Origin: Flexamia atlantica
Taxonomy: Eukaryota > Arthropoda > Insecta > Hemiptera > Cicadellidae
Assembly (NCBI GenBank): GCA_035578135.1
Contig: JAQJVK010000002.1
Coordinates: 20,852,977 to 20,916,976 of the forward strand
Direction of reading: 5' to 3'
DNA length: 64,000 nucleotides
Shown: in pieces, positions 20,001 through 31,620 of the stretch
Position numbering within the stretch: position 1 is the first letter of the stretch
Layout of the letters: the number at the start of each line of letters is the position of its first letter
The notes under the pieces: model-generated
The model's database searches: none
The model's input: only the letters and a program-made list of their open reading frames with translations
What the model was told of the DNA's origin: nothing
Made by a program: the position numbers and the translations under genes

Positions 20001-20254
20001 CCTAGCTGCGAGTGCATGGAGATGGCTGTGGATCAGTGGTCATAGTTTTAACACATAGAACTCTAGCCTAGGCTGTACTTGGAGCTGGCTGATGGCCAGT
20101 GGTCAGAGTGTTACGAAAGAAAAATCATTATATAACTATTTAATGGGGCATCGGCTTCAAAAAGTTTTCATAATATAACTAAGGAAACATTAAACACATG
20201 GTATTAGCATACTCTCTCTCCCTTAAAGCAAGAAAATCTGCAATAATCAAATTA

Positions 20255-20950
20255 ATTTACAATCACTTCACAAATACATACTAAATTTTATTGAAATTTG
20301 TGAGCAATTAACGGAGATATCGATTTTTTAATATTTCCCATAACATTAGTCAACAAACTGTGTTTACCACCAAATGAAAATATCAATTATCTTTGCAGCC
20401 CGTTGAGGTGGACTAATACTTAAAAATACTGGTTATTTCTTTTTTCCAACCAAATTTAATGGATGCAATTGTATGTTCTTAAGAAGTCATAGATTTTGTG
20501 AAATTAGAAAAATATGAATTTTTTATCACTTAAACCCCCCACAACTTATGAACCTGAATTTTTACAAACATGCCGGATGTCATTTTGTTTGGCATCTTAA
20601 GTGTCATAAACCTTGAAATTTGTTAGTGCCAATTTTGAGAAATTTGGATTTTTGTAGTTTTTTCTGGGGTAAATACCCTTAAAAATCAAAAATTAAAAAA
20701 CACGTAAGGGTTTTATATCTGCATGCTAAAGTTCATGAAAATTGGACCATTTGGTGTCGTCTTTACCTTTGTTTACATACACGCACATACAAACGCGCGT
20801 GCGGACAGATGGACAGACACTACTCCGAAAACCACTTTTTTGGATTCGGTGAGCACTAAAACAAATACATCCTTCAACAACTCAAATTTTAAAATTTTTA
20901 TGAAGACAATACTTTCTCCATTACTATGTATAGGGGGGAGAAAGTAAAAA
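20255..20950 (+). repeat. Distant R1-like interspersed repeat
   Basis: GAGATATCGA then TATTTCCCATAA and a CTGTGTTTACCAC word occur near 20,313-20,371, in the order seen in minus-strand R1 copy C (about 55,083-55,147). The segment ends with an ACAAACGCG...GACAGATGGACAGAC block and a GGGGGGAGAAAGTAAAA end. Only short coding frames are present. Confidence 0.5.
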
Positions 20951-21017
20951 TACAGCTTAGAGTGTAGCAGCCCTTCCCCAAACTGTATTAAAACAACTGC
21001 AACTGCAGAAAAATCTA

Positions 21018-21321
21018 TTAACATTTTCGCTGCTGACGACTCCGATCGGAGTCATGCCGTACTGGCACAGCGTGCATACGACTCCGGTCGGAGTCATGGT
21101 GCAGTGTTGTACATGTTGGTCCAAGTGACCTCCACATTTATCTGGGATCAACAAAACTATGTCAGCATGTTGTGCTGGTCCTATACTTTATTTTGGTAGT
21201 GTTCTTTCTCGGTTACCGCCACTAGCGCCCCTGGCGGATGGCTCCAGGTGCAGTTTCAGCCCCTGGAGTTTCAGCAGTTTAGGGTCGCCTTGTTACGACT
21301 TTTCAGCAGTGAACGTGTTAA
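21018..21321. mobile_element. piggyBac-type MITE flanked by TTAA
   Basis: TTAA borders both ends (21,018-21,021 and 21,318-21,321). The left end reads CATTTTCGCTGCTGACGACT and the right end, inverted, reads CACGTTCACTGCTGAAAAGT, so the first 16 or so bases are related. TTAA duplication is diagnostic of piggyBac-class elements. Inside are a perfect 16-bp palindrome GACTCCGATCGGAGTC (21,038-21,053) and a near copy at 21,080-21,095. No transposase is present. Confidence 0.7.
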
Positions 21322-22190
21322 ACATAACACTTTAAAAGTAGAAAAAGAGAATGGAAGTGAAAGTTTGAGTGTTATATCAAGTTACTGTTCTAAATAAAAT
21401 TTGTAATGTCTATTATGTGCAAGCAAAGAATCAGAAACAATGTCTGCCTTATTTCCAACAAAATATAACACAAAAGTAAACTCTGAGTAAAATTAATTTA
21501 ATCCTAACATGTTGCGACTGTTGACACTAAATCATCAATGTGACATTACCTAAAGTTACTAATATTTATTATTGTCACGAGCTCATAAAGTTAGCCTACT
21601 AAATAGTATAATTTTCTCATCTTATTAAACTAACTAGGTAATCCTTTGCGTTTTACACCTACCAATATACTCCATTCCTAGTGTGTCAATGTGAACAATA
21701 ATATTGAATAAATTAATGTTATAATAATCATAAAATCAATAAATTAATGACAAATGTGCCGGAAAAATACTTAAAGTATGAGAGAAATATATTAATTTAA
21801 GAAATAGGGTCAGTAACTAATTTATTTTGATTTTCGTTCTATATTATGAAATTTCTTAATTGATCAAGGACCACAAGTAATGCCCAAATGATTAGAAGGG
21901 AAAGCCGAAACACATTCTTCAATGTCAATTGGACTTGGAATAATGAGGCTGATAAATATAACATAAGTTCACTTTGTTGAAAATAAATTTCTAATAGGCT
22001 AACATTGATCCTTAAATAAGAAATATATAATTATTTTAATTTCCGGTAGGTCTCCAAAAGATAATTTTTTAAACCTACAAAGTAACCAAAGGTAAGGTTA
22101 AATAATCAAAGCATTCAAAACAAAAAAGTGGGTCTATTTATTCAAGTATTTTTGAACAAATATTGACTAGGCCTAATTGAGACTCTCATC
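21322..22190. other. AT-rich gene-free stretch
   Basis: No coding frame and no recognised element ends. Confidence 0.45.
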
Positions 22191-22191
22191 G

Positions 22192-22830
22192 GCTGCACTT
22201 TTGCAGACGCCCAATGAGACAATCGAATGAAAATAACTGATATAAAATATCGATAAGCTATATCAGTAAATTAATGCTGAGATATTTCGTTTTTAAATAT
22301 GGGAATCATTACAGCTGACTATGATAGTCGTAAATTTGGTTATATTTTGGTGTTGCGTCAGGTATGGTTAGGGAAGTGATTTAAATATCTCGTCAAGAGT
22401 TGTAACCAAAAACTTATTTGAACCTTCGAGCAAACAGGACTTTAATATAAAACTAAACATGACTTAAGAAAATGGCGATTTGGCACTCATTGCAATTCTC
22501 ACCTCAGTTGACCGTGCAGACGATACTACAACTTAAAACGACACTGACTATGAATAGAATGCAAAATGGCGAATGATGTGAAATAAGATTTTAGTATGTC
22601 AATGAAGGAAACGCTGTCGAATTTCTTTATAAATTTGAGTTTTGGTTTGGTTAGGTTAGTTTAGTTTCATTTAGTTCTGGGTGGTAATAGTTTGTGGTTT
22701 GATTGTTTCAATTGAATTATTCATTGCAAAATGTTAATAATTGAATGAGAAAATCGATTGTATATATCAATATTTTACATCAGCTATTTTCATTCAATTG
22801 TTTTACCGGGCGTCTGCGGAAGTGCAACCC
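22192..22830. mobile_element. MITE with inverted ends of about 65 bp
   Basis: TGCACTTTTGCAGACGCCC near 22,195 is answered at the right end by GGGCGTCTGCGGAAGTGCA. The arms stay alignable for about 65 bases through CAATCGAATGAAAATAACTG and TAAAATATCGATA. The interior is non-coding. A clear target duplication was not seen. Confidence 0.75.
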
Positions 22831-23100
22831 AATCATCAAGATAACAGAATGCAAAACAAAAAAAAGGATACCTGCCTGGTCACTTTGCATTAAAGCTATA
22901 ATATATATCATCATATTATGATGATAACAGTAAAACTATATTTACCATGTTACTACAGGAGACATTATTTCAAGTAAATTATCATCAAATTCCTGATAAA
23001 AATTTTGAGGACTTTTCTCATTTTTGGCTCACAATACTTAGGCCTACAAAACAGAGTTTAAGTACTGTACACGGTCGATCATTGCAGGCCCGTAGGGTAA

Positions 23101-24255
23101 CTAGTTGTCATTTTCATAATTCAATACAATATTGCTTGTGTTGAAATGTCTTTTGAGTACATCCAAAACTTCATCCTGAATCCAATCAACATCCTCTGGT
23201 GGACAGTAATCATCTTCACTGGATCTAGAGATGGTGATGATGGTTGGTGCACTTGGGAGGTTCTTAAGGAAATTAGAAAACGCTGATTTAATCATATTCA
23301 TTATTTCCGACTTGGAGGAAACATGTTCAGGTAAACCTGAGTCATCACATGTACAACCTGCCTCATGAATCATCAGCCAATCAACTTCATTGTACAAGCT
23401 CCTAACTTTCTTGGCTAAACTATCAATTTTTGATTTAGGAACTAAGTGTCCAGAAAATTCATCTAAATTACCATTCTTTTCAATGTAAGACCAAGCTGAA
23501 GCCAACTGTTCAATTTGAGAGCTTCGAAGGAGCAAAGCTTCTTGAACTGCTTTTAAGTTTGTTTTATCAGGTATAGAAAAACTGTAGATTGTTTTGAGCT
23601 CATTATAGAGGTCTGCATTTTTGTAAAGTTGATTAAAAGGGTTTCTTGTGCTAAAATAATCAAGATCGATGTCAAGAATAAATGGGTCCTCATTGTTCAC
23701 AAGCTTTAACACAAGTTCTTTGGCTTTAATTAATTCAACAGAACCTCTACTTTCGTCATCATCATAAGCTCCCAGAGTTGTAACTTCAAACTCTACCTCT
23801 CTTACATCTTGGAGCTTATTTTCATTACAATACAAACAATCACTTAAAAAATAATTTTCTAGACTATTCACCCTGATACTTCCATTTTCAGTTCTTCCAA
23901 TTTTGAAGTTGTGATTTCCATCGCCTATCTGATCAGCCCATGGGGGCTTAACCCAAAGAATCTTTCCTAAATGACCAGCAAATGCCGCTGGCAAAATCCA
24001 GTTTTCAATGCTTAGACTGTTCATAAGTTCTTCTTTGTTGAACACTATATCTGCTTTTAAGTCCTGTGGTAAAAGCATATCAGGGTGTGAGTCAAAATGC
24101 AAAATTGTATTTCCAATGAATGGTAGATGCTTAGAGCCAATGCACCTATAAATGAATGGCAAAACGTCATTGTGATTTTCTACTACAAAAATGGGTATTT
24201 CTTTGAATCGTTTTAAGCTGTAACTAACAGCATCATCAAACTGCCTCTTACTCAT
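23101..24255 (-). CDS. UPF0489 family protein (C5orf22-like)
   Basis: This intact 384-residue frame belongs to the UPF0489 family, whose best-known member is human C5orf22. The family is thought to share the arginase/deacetylase fold; no reaction is established. Visible family blocks are Phe-Val-Val-Glu-Asn-His (about 23-28), Leu-His-Phe-Asp-Ser-His-Pro-Asp (52-59), Ser-Ile-Glu-Asn-Trp-Ile-Leu-Pro-Ala (about 87-95) and Asp-Ile-Asp-Leu-Asp-Tyr-Phe in the middle. The Asp/His clusters could bind metal, as in arginases. No signal peptide or membrane segment is seen. It is somewhat shorter than the human protein, mostly in linkers and tail. The ATG at 24,255 is the first in frame and starts the conserved region. 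The gene has no introns in its coding sequence. Confidence 0.92.
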   Translation of the reverse strand: MSKRQFDDAVSYSLKRFKEIPIFVVENHNDVLPFIYRCIGSKHLPFIGNTILHFDSHPDMLLPQDLKADIVFNKEELMNSLSIENWILPAAFAGHLGKILWVKPPWADQIGDGNHNFKIGRTENGSIRVNSLENYFLSDCLYCNENKLQDVREVEFEVTTLGAYDDDESRGSVELIKAKELVLKLVNNEDPFILDIDLDYFSTRNPFNQLYKNADLYNELKTIYSFSIPDKTNLKAVQEALLLRSSQIEQLASAWSYIEKNGNLDEFSGHLVPKSKIDSLAKKVRSLYNEVDWLMIHEAGCTCDDSGLPEHVSSKSEIMNMIKSAFSNFLKNLPSAPTIITISRSSEDDYCPPEDVDWIQDEVLDVLKRHFNTSNIVLNYENDN

Positions 24256-24909
24256 GATGACTGAATGAGTACAATTTTAAGGATATCACAATAAGATAAT
24301 TTTAAATTTAAGGATCAACAAACTTTTCTTTTCTCATTGTGGATTGGCGAGCTATGGTTTACCACTACGAGGCTTTAGTTTACCAATAGGCATCAACACT
24401 TGTAATTTTAAAAGGTTATCAAATTCTAAGGTGCAAAAAATGTATTCCCATCAACCTCCAAACCTCTTATAATCGCACTTGGCCAAAACCTTGAATGTTA
24501 CAAATTGAAATCAAGTTTTAATAATGAGTTTATCATGAATAAAATTTATAAAAATCAGTAAGTAAAATTCATTGATTATTGTAGTTTCAATGAGTAAAAA
24601 CTAATTTCCACTGCAACTAAACAAAAATACTCTTATACATTAAGTTTACAAAATTGACGGAATTAATTCGAGGTTATGTTTACATTTTAATGTTTTCTGT
24701 TTACTTCAATCAAAGTAATCGAGTAGAGGAAGAATAAACCGAAAACCAAGGAGTAAGGAAAATGAAATAAGACATAAATATAACACACACTGAAAATTAT
24801 TGTGTTTATCGTCAATAAAAAATTAGGGTTTGGTTTTCTGCAAAGCGGGTTGTATTTTTTCACTTCTATTCTAGGAGGGCGTTGGCGTGAATTTGCGAAC
24901 TTCAATACT
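24256..24909. other. Upstream region of the UPF0489 gene
   Basis: Non-coding, AT-rich. The promoter and 5' UTR of the minus-strand UPF0489 gene must lie here or further right. I saw no convincing core-promoter element. Confidence 0.4.
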
Positions 24910-25010
24910 CAGGTCTGACACTTAAATGGAGCCAAGTGGTAAGCTTATTGAAGCGGTTTAGTTCGAAGCACTTTAGTTAGATGTCGTTTTTCAAACATTT
25001 TTTTTTCTAC
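24910..25010 (+). repeat. M2 MITE fragment (left end)
   Basis: Starts AGGTCTGACACTTAAATGGA and matches the left arm of the M2 element at 25,748 for about 80 bases. Similarity is then lost, so this is a truncated or internally deleted copy. Confidence 0.7.
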
Positions 25011-25747
25011 ATTACGTCGACGTGTACCAGATTGTTTCCAAATAAAAACGGGACACATAGACAAAACTCACCCCCCCAATCACCAATACAACACACCACA
25101 CACCAAGGTGTTTAATTATACGGAGGTCTCTGTAATTTACAAATTCTGTAATTTGAAAAAATAAGTATCAAACTGTTTTTGAAGCTTTTAGACCACGAAT
25201 TTTATTTTCCATTTATTTAACTTATTTCAGCGCATGACTGTTACAGTTTTTCTTTAAGAATACAAATGGCAAGCAGCCCTGAAAGGTAATTTTTTCAATC
25301 GCCTCATACTTAGGATTAAAAATAATCAAGTCACATTTTTAAGATCTTATTATAAAAGAAGAAAAGATTGATTAACAATAAATTATGTAAGTGGTAATAA
25401 AATAGTAGGGTCAAAAAAGTATCATGATTATCTTAAACTTTAAGTTCTTATCGTTAATTGTTGTGATTATAGTAGGTGGCGTAAAACTAAAATCTTGTTT
25501 AGAATTTGTTAAAAGTTCGTAATATTTTTTATAACCGTAAGTAATGTCAGATGCCTCTAATTTTTAAGATAAGGTTAGGTATTTTTTTATAAATAGCCTA
25601 CTTTTTAAAAAACGGGACATTTTGACGTCCCGACAAAGTTTTTCGGGACAACGAAACGCAAATACTTTGTATCCCTTTATCTATGGTAGCACTTTTATCA
25701 CACAGCGCTACTGTTCCCTTACCACTGAGTTAACATGGAAGTGACAA

Positions 25748-26165
25748 CACCGGTCTGACACTTAAATGGAGCCAAGTGGTAAGCTTATTGGAGCACTTTA
25801 GTTAGATGACGTTGTAAAAACATGGTTTTCTTCTTCTTCACTGAATCAGCCAATCAAAACCACGATAACGATCTGCTAACTTCCTATTCCGTTTCCCCTG
25901 GTTTTCTGTCACGACGTGTACACAGCCAAAACGAGTTGGAATCAATTTGAGTGTGGGCAAATACCTAAAGTACGTTTGCCACTAGTGCAAGTTGTTTCGC
26001 GAAAAACTGTCCTGAGTGATTCATATTGTGCTTAAAGCTATTGATAGAAAATAAATACTTGGTGTTTTAAAACCATGTTTTTACAACGACATCTAATTAA
26101 AGTTCTTCGAACTAACCCGCTCCAATAAGCTTACCACTTGGCTCCATTTAAGTGTCAGACCGGTG
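25748..26165. mobile_element. M2 MITE, complete, with inverted ends of about 100 bp
   Basis: Left end CACCGGTCTGACACTTAAAT and right end ATTTAAGTGTCAGACCGGTG are exact inverted counterparts. The arms pair for about 100 bases, through AAGCTTATTGGAGC and the GACGTTGTAAAAACATGG block. Total length is 418 bp and there is no coding frame. Flanks read CAA and TTG, so the palindrome may extend a few bases further. Confidence 0.85.
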
Positions 26166-26172
26166 TTGAAGG

Positions 26173-26682
26173 CACCGGTCTGACACTTAAATGGAGCCAA
26201 TAAGTGGTAAGCTTGATTGGAGCGGGTTAGTTCGATACAATTTATTCAGATGGCGTTGTAAACACATGACTTTCTTCTTCTTCACTGATTCAGCCAATCA
26301 GAACGACGATAACGATCTGCTTCCCGTTCCGTTTCCCCTGATTTTCTGTCACGACGCGACGTGCACACAACCATAACGAGTTTGAATTAATTTGAGTGTG
26401 GGAAAATACCTAAAGTACGTTTGCAGAAAGTTGTTCTAGTGTAAGTCGTTTCGTGAAATACTGTACTGCGTGATTCATGTTGTGCTTGAAGCTATTGATG
26501 GAAAATAAATACGTAGATGTTTACATAAAAGCACTTAATAAAAATTAACTAAGTTAATTTTTATTAAGTTCTTTTATGTAAAGATCTACGTATTTATTTT
26601 CTATCAATCGCTTTAAGCACAATAAGAATCACTCAGTACAGTATTTTGCGAAACAACTTGCACTAGCGGCAAACGTACTTAA
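26173..26682. mobile_element. M2 MITE copy with a foldback right half
   Basis: The left part follows the M2 element for about 350 bases starting CACCGGTCTG at 26,173. At 26,533-26,569 the sequence turns back on itself around a palindrome (ACTTAATAAAAATTAACT, then its inverse). It then continues as an inverted copy of the preceding 130 bases as far as CAAACGTACTT near 26,682. The normal right end is absent. Confidence 0.75.
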
Positions 26683-26761
26683 TCTAAACAAACCGGTAAA
26701 GTCATTAAAATTTAAAGTCTAGCAAACAAAACAAGAAAACGAAAATATAAGCAAAGCAGAC

Positions 26762-26834
26762 GACGACGATCGATATGTCGCATCGACGACGATCGATATG
26801 TCGCATCGATGACCATCGATATATCGCATCGATC
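26762..26834 (+). repeat. Tandem repeat, 23-bp unit, three copies
   Basis: The unit GACGACGATCGATATGTCGC plus ATC occurs twice exactly (26,762-26,784 and 26,785-26,807) and a third time with three changes (26,808-26,830). A partial GATC follows. Confidence 0.85.
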
Positions 26835-27122
26835 TTTTTAGTTCGTTGCACATTATTCAGATAGCGCTGCTGTCTCCTTACCACCGAGTTAACATGGGAG
26901 TGCCATCTCTTTACGAAGTTCATTATTACTCTATGTTGAAGGCTTCACTTTTTTACAACGAGATGAGCAGTCTATATATTTTAAAGGTCGTTGCTTCGCT
27001 CCGCTCCGAAAGGGATCCGATTCGGCGATTCGTTTATCACCGTCCAGTTTCAGTTTCTTCACCACTGAGGTTAGGTTACAGAGGTAACCTCTAAATATTG
27101 AAGGTTCGTCAATTTTACTCAT

Positions 27123-27896
27123 TGTTTTTTAATTTATCATTATAGTATATTATGTTCTGTAGTGAAGAAGAAGAAAAACAGAAATATCACCGTTTAAATT
27201 GGCAAAAATATGATTTCACTCTCAGGAATCCTTCATGATTGAAACTTTGGGTACAATTAGATATTTCAATACAGTTTTCATAACATGTTTATTTGCAAGA
27301 TCTCAGGTATACACTCAATACTCATTGACTAGACTATTCGATGTTTTACACGGTGACAAGATAGACTAGACTAATCATATTTTACATGGTGACCAATGGA
27401 CAAGACTACTGTCAAGGACTAAGTTAGACTAGTCAATGTTCAAAAGTATTTGACTAAAGTAGTGACTTTAGTCACTAGTTGATAATGAAAAGTAGTTGAT
27501 GTTCCCATCACTAGGCTACTTAAACCCAAATTTCCTGTGCATTGTGTTAGCTGAGGGAGAAGCTATGAACAGCGAACAACACAGATATTTAAGATGATGT
27601 GATAAACAATGTATCACATCGTACCTCAAGATTATATTCTTGCGTCATCACATGAAGAAAATATTGAAAAATAATATCCTACGTTATTATTATTACTGCA
27701 AGTGTCTAGTAAAATAGGGGATGGGGATGTGATACGACAGAGAGGGGAATACTGTCGGCATCAAGGAGCGGGTGGCATAATTGTTTTAAGAGTCTTTCGC
27801 AACTTTCAAATTAATCGTTTTACTTATTTTTTACTGGTGTGTAAATTTTTTTAAGCATGACAAATTAGGCCTATATCTTCAGAGCTGAAAGGTGTT
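27123..27896. other. Gene-free stretch
   Basis: Non-coding DNA. A region near 27,310-27,490 repeats loosely related GACTAGACTA and GGTGAC words, as a decayed tandem array would. No element boundaries were recognised. Confidence 0.4.
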
Positions 27897-27899
27897 GTA

Positions 27900-28173
27900 C
27901 AGATCTGTTCAGCCCAGAAGTCCGGTAGGATGCGCATGCGCAGTGAAGATTTCCCCTACCGCGAGTCTCAGTATAGTCAAATTTCGAAATAACTCATCTG
28001 TCAAAACATATGATTCTTTGTTTTCGACAATATTTGTAATGTTGTCATAGGCCATGTGGGATTTTAAGTTGATTGTACACAACCGATGAAAGAAAAACAG
28101 TAGTGGGGGTATTCTCGATCTCTCTCGCACTTCCACCCCTACAAGACTTCCTGGCTGAATAGATCTGTATGTT
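27900..28173. mobile_element. MITE family M1, copy 2 (complete)
   Basis: The left end is CAGATCTGTTCAGCCCAGAA and the right end, inverted, is CAGATCTATTCAGCCAGGAA. TA flanks both ends, the target signature of Tc1/mariner-class elements. The body matches 8,895-9,165 closely over about 260 bases, including TGCGCATGCGCAGTGAAGAT. It is non-coding. Confidence 0.8.
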
Positions 28174-28610
28174 AAGAGTAGTACTTATAGTCTTATAATA
28201 GATTCCCTTCCATACGGTCATGTCGGAAATGAGATATAGCTGAATAATGATCAGACCGGTTTCAAACCAAAATCCCCTGAAACTTATCACTAAATATTTA
28301 TACAGCATTGACTTTAATATGAAAATAGTATAAATTAGGTCTAGAAAAGATATGATAATTTATCTCTGATATACCCAGATAATCGTTGATATCATCCACT
28401 TCCTGCTGTTCTTGGCCAGTTAAAATAAAGTTACTTAGCTGAAGATCCAAGACACTGGAGTGGAGATTGGTTAAAGCGAAGGCTAGTTAAAAGGTGTCCA
28501 GAGAAGAGGGAGTCCACGGGTAGGCTTCTGTATTTATTTGAGCCCTTTAGACATAAATTTTATATCATTTTATGCAAGTTTATATCGGTATTTTTTTTTT
28601 AATATTTCAG

Positions 28611-28748
28611 GTTTGGCTTTTAGACACACTGCTGTTATCAAAAGAAATATTGTTGAGAAAATGGCTTTGAAGGACCTCTCAAAGTTTACACCCGAAGAGT
28701 ACAAGAGGTTTATTGATTCGTTTGATACTGTTCTAACAGACTGTGATG
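28611..28748 (+). CDS. HAD-IIA phosphatase gene, coding exon 1
   Basis: This is the first coding exon of a six-exon gene. Translation starts at ATG 28,661; 28,611-28,660 is 5' UTR after a TTTCAG acceptor, so an upstream non-coding exon exists. The exon ends GATG before GTATGT (phase 1). The six spliced exons total 912 nt and encode 303 residues, close to insect and vertebrate phosphoglycolate/glycerol-3-phosphate phosphatases (PGP) and p-nitrophenyl phosphatases. These cytosolic HAD-superfamily enzymes remove phosphate from small metabolites, and some (PDXP/chronophin) from phosphoproteins, through a phospho-aspartate. This exon carries motif I: Thr-Asp-Cys-Asp, with Asp27 the likely nucleophile and Asp29 the general acid, completed by Gly30 across the splice. 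Substrate cannot be told from sequence alone. Confidence 0.92.
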
Positions 28749-29746
28749 GTATGTGGTGTCGTACAATCAAGTTTATTTTGTTTTAATTAAGATCTGGCTC
28801 TTGATTACAATGGAGTAGGCCCTGCTCAGATATCAAAGTTTTGTGATCAAGACATGATCATATTCTTGCTTTTGAAATGTAATGAATGCTAAAATTAATT
28901 AATTAATTAGTGATGAGAAATGTCTGGCACTCATCTTATTAATGAATAAATTTAATACTTTTAATAAAGCCTTTTACACTGTAAAAGAATATGTACAGTG
29001 AATTTTAAAAAGAAAAATTAAAATTAAACACCATGTATTATCAAAAATTAGATGGAGTAGACTAAGTTTTGTATTTTTAAAATTAAGAAATATTGTAATT
29101 GTTAATGCAAATCCAAATTTTGTTAAGGTGAATAAGTTATTATTATCTTTATATTAATAGACAAGCATTTTTTCTATAAGGGTTTTGTCCTCCTTTTTTC
29201 TCAGACTGTGTGCAATGTAGCAAAAATCTAAGAACAGCGATAAAATTGTATTTTTCTATAGATGTGCACAGTTCCATTAAAATTTAAAATAGTCTTTTAA
29301 ATAAGCAGAAAATTGAATTCTAAATTTCAAAACATTAACATTGGCCTTAAGAGTTTCCATGGAGGAGATAGAATATAAAAAAAACTGTACATTTGTCATC
29401 ATATGTAGCTGCTAACACATGATATTTTTCATTGAGTAAAGATTAGATGTGGAAACATTATGTGAGAGCGAAAATTGGGCAAAAATCTGTGCTGTATTTT
29501 CTGTCATTAGAGATATAAAACCAAAACAATAACACATTTTTATTAAGCAGGAAACAAATGTAAGGAATTCATTAATGACATGAGTTAGTATTCGTCCAGT
29601 AAAAAATCTTCCAGAGTTAGGAACAAATAATTATCTTCAAACAATTTCAAGCCACATGTTTTATGGGAACATGGGGTGAAAATATAGTGTTTGATGAAAT
29701 CAGGACTATTTAGAGAGAGAAGATTAAATATATCATATTAAAGTGT
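28749..29746. other. Start of phosphatase intron 1
   Basis: AT-rich intronic DNA after the GTATGT donor. No coding frame or bounded element was recognised before the long-inverted-repeat element that starts at 29,747. Confidence 0.5.
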
Positions 29747-31474
29747 TAGTGGGGGAGCTAGGCAAAGAAAACTATAAGAAAACTGCAAATTGTGATAAGA
29801 ATGTGCCCTTTGGTGAGAATGTAGTTGAAGATTAGGCAATGAAAATAAGAAGGGGAGGCAACGCCTAAAGTTGATATTATCCAAAATGGCGGCTATTTTT
29901 CAAAATGGCTACCCGTATTTTGTTTTCACTTATTGATTCACTGATAAAAGCATAAAAATGGCATTAAGACTATTAATAATTGGTATCATATTAATCTGCA
30001 GATTCTGGCCTTTAATTCAAGACCATATTTATCATATTTTACAAATATTTCATCTTTGTAATATAAGTTTGAAAATAACGAGAGTTCCAAAAGTCTGGAA
30101 ACGGCTTCATATCTTTTTCTCCAAGTTTGTTAGAAAATTCAAACCTTGCATATCAACTTATCTGTATACAAACAACTTTTTACAAGCATTGCCATTTTTT
30201 GACCTCCACCAGGGGACGGCCCATGAGGAGTAGGTACATAATCTTTAATGTAAGCATAGGTTGATATGCACATCATTTTAAAGGGCTATTTAAGTGGACT
30301 TTAATGCCGGAAACCGCGTCTCAAAAAGTCCACCCGTTACAAAATGGCGGCCATTTAAAGTTTCTTTTGATATATCTTGAACACCCTGTAACTCGTAAAC
30401 TGTTCGATATTTTTTAGAACAGTTTTGTATTTTAAAATCTCCTTAATCTCACCTTTACTGTCATGTGTAACATGTAAATATATTCAAAATTTGATTTTTT
30501 CCAAAACTACGGTTTATGTTGGTATAGTAGGCGCGTTTTGAATATTGGCCCCCAAAACAGGTAGACGGACAGTCCTAATCCCCTGTTGACAATGCCTTAG
30601 TGCCTTTGTTACGGGAGGCCGGCCGGGACTCTCTGCACCCGCCTGCAATTCCACTGGGGACAAGACAAATGACCAACTCGGCAGTTGACCAACTGGGTTC
30701 CCCATCACGTAGGGACGGCTAGCTCCATAGACGCCGTTTGATCACAGCTGTCCAAACAGCTGTCAGACAGGCTCCGGCCGGCGGGGCACACGGGAGACTT
30801 GTGGATCGCAATGATGTCCGGCAGGGCACACGGGAGACTTATGGACTGAACAGCAGCAGGTGTGCCAACCTCATCAGAATATTCATGAATAATAATTTTT
30901 CTATTTTCTGAATGATAATATTATGGTTTAAGCGGATCGATGTTAATATTTAATTCGAAAAAGATACAATTACAGTAATAAAAAACGATGATCTTATCTG
31001 ACTTTTTACTATCGTTATTTTAGGGCCTAATGATTATTTTAAAATTTAAAGTTGTGTAGACAAAAGGGGAAACAAGGAATTAATGATCACAAAAAAGAAG
31101 ATAGCGACGGAAAGAGAAAAATATTACAAACTTTGCATTCCATATTTATTTTATAGGAGAATTATTTATTTTCCATTTTTATTTTTATTGAAGGTGGTGA
31201 AGTAGCAGATTTGATGTTGTCAGCTGAGGGGCAATTTTAGATGTGTTCTTATGGTCAAGGAACAAATTTGATTGCAATGTTTCACTGATGGAAACAGTTA
31301 TTGTTTTAGGTTAAAGTGAAAATTTAATGAACAAAAGGTTACTCTACCAAGAAATACTATAAACAACATCCTATGATATGCTTTTATATCAATATCAACA
31401 AATTGAAGCTGCATGTGAAGATTCAAAAATCTTGTTTCCGCACTAAGGTTGAAATCTTGCTTAGTATTACGAAA

Positions 31475-31620
31475 ACGCGGTGGCCCAGTGGTCAACGCAT
31501 TTGGTCTCTCGTTTCGAGGTCCCGGGATCGACCCGGGACTACGAAATTTTTACACAGTAATCGGCACAAAGAATTTTTTTGGGTGTAAGTAAATGACTCC
31601 ACAATAAATTAAATTGAACT
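31475..31620 (+). repeat. tRNA-derived SINE
   Basis: GCGGTGGCCCAGTGGTCAAC resembles a tRNA-type A box and is followed after about 35 bases by a B-box-like GGGATCGACCC in a CCCGGG/CCCGGG stem. The remainder is a tRNA-unrelated AT-rich body ending near CAATAAATTAAATTG. The intact cloverleaf of a real tRNA is not present, so this is a SINE, not a tRNA gene. Confidence 0.65.

Noticed and set aside
29958..30233. Frame of 91 codons repeated at 34,808-35,053 on the other strand
   Set aside because: Both copies lie in the inverted arms of the 5.5 kb element. The repeat is explained by the arms, and the peptide is hydrophobic AT-rich translation without a domain.
31475..31560. Possible tRNA gene
   Set aside because: A- and B-box-like words are present, but no full cloverleaf with acceptor and anticodon stems can be drawn. 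A tRNA-derived SINE explains it.
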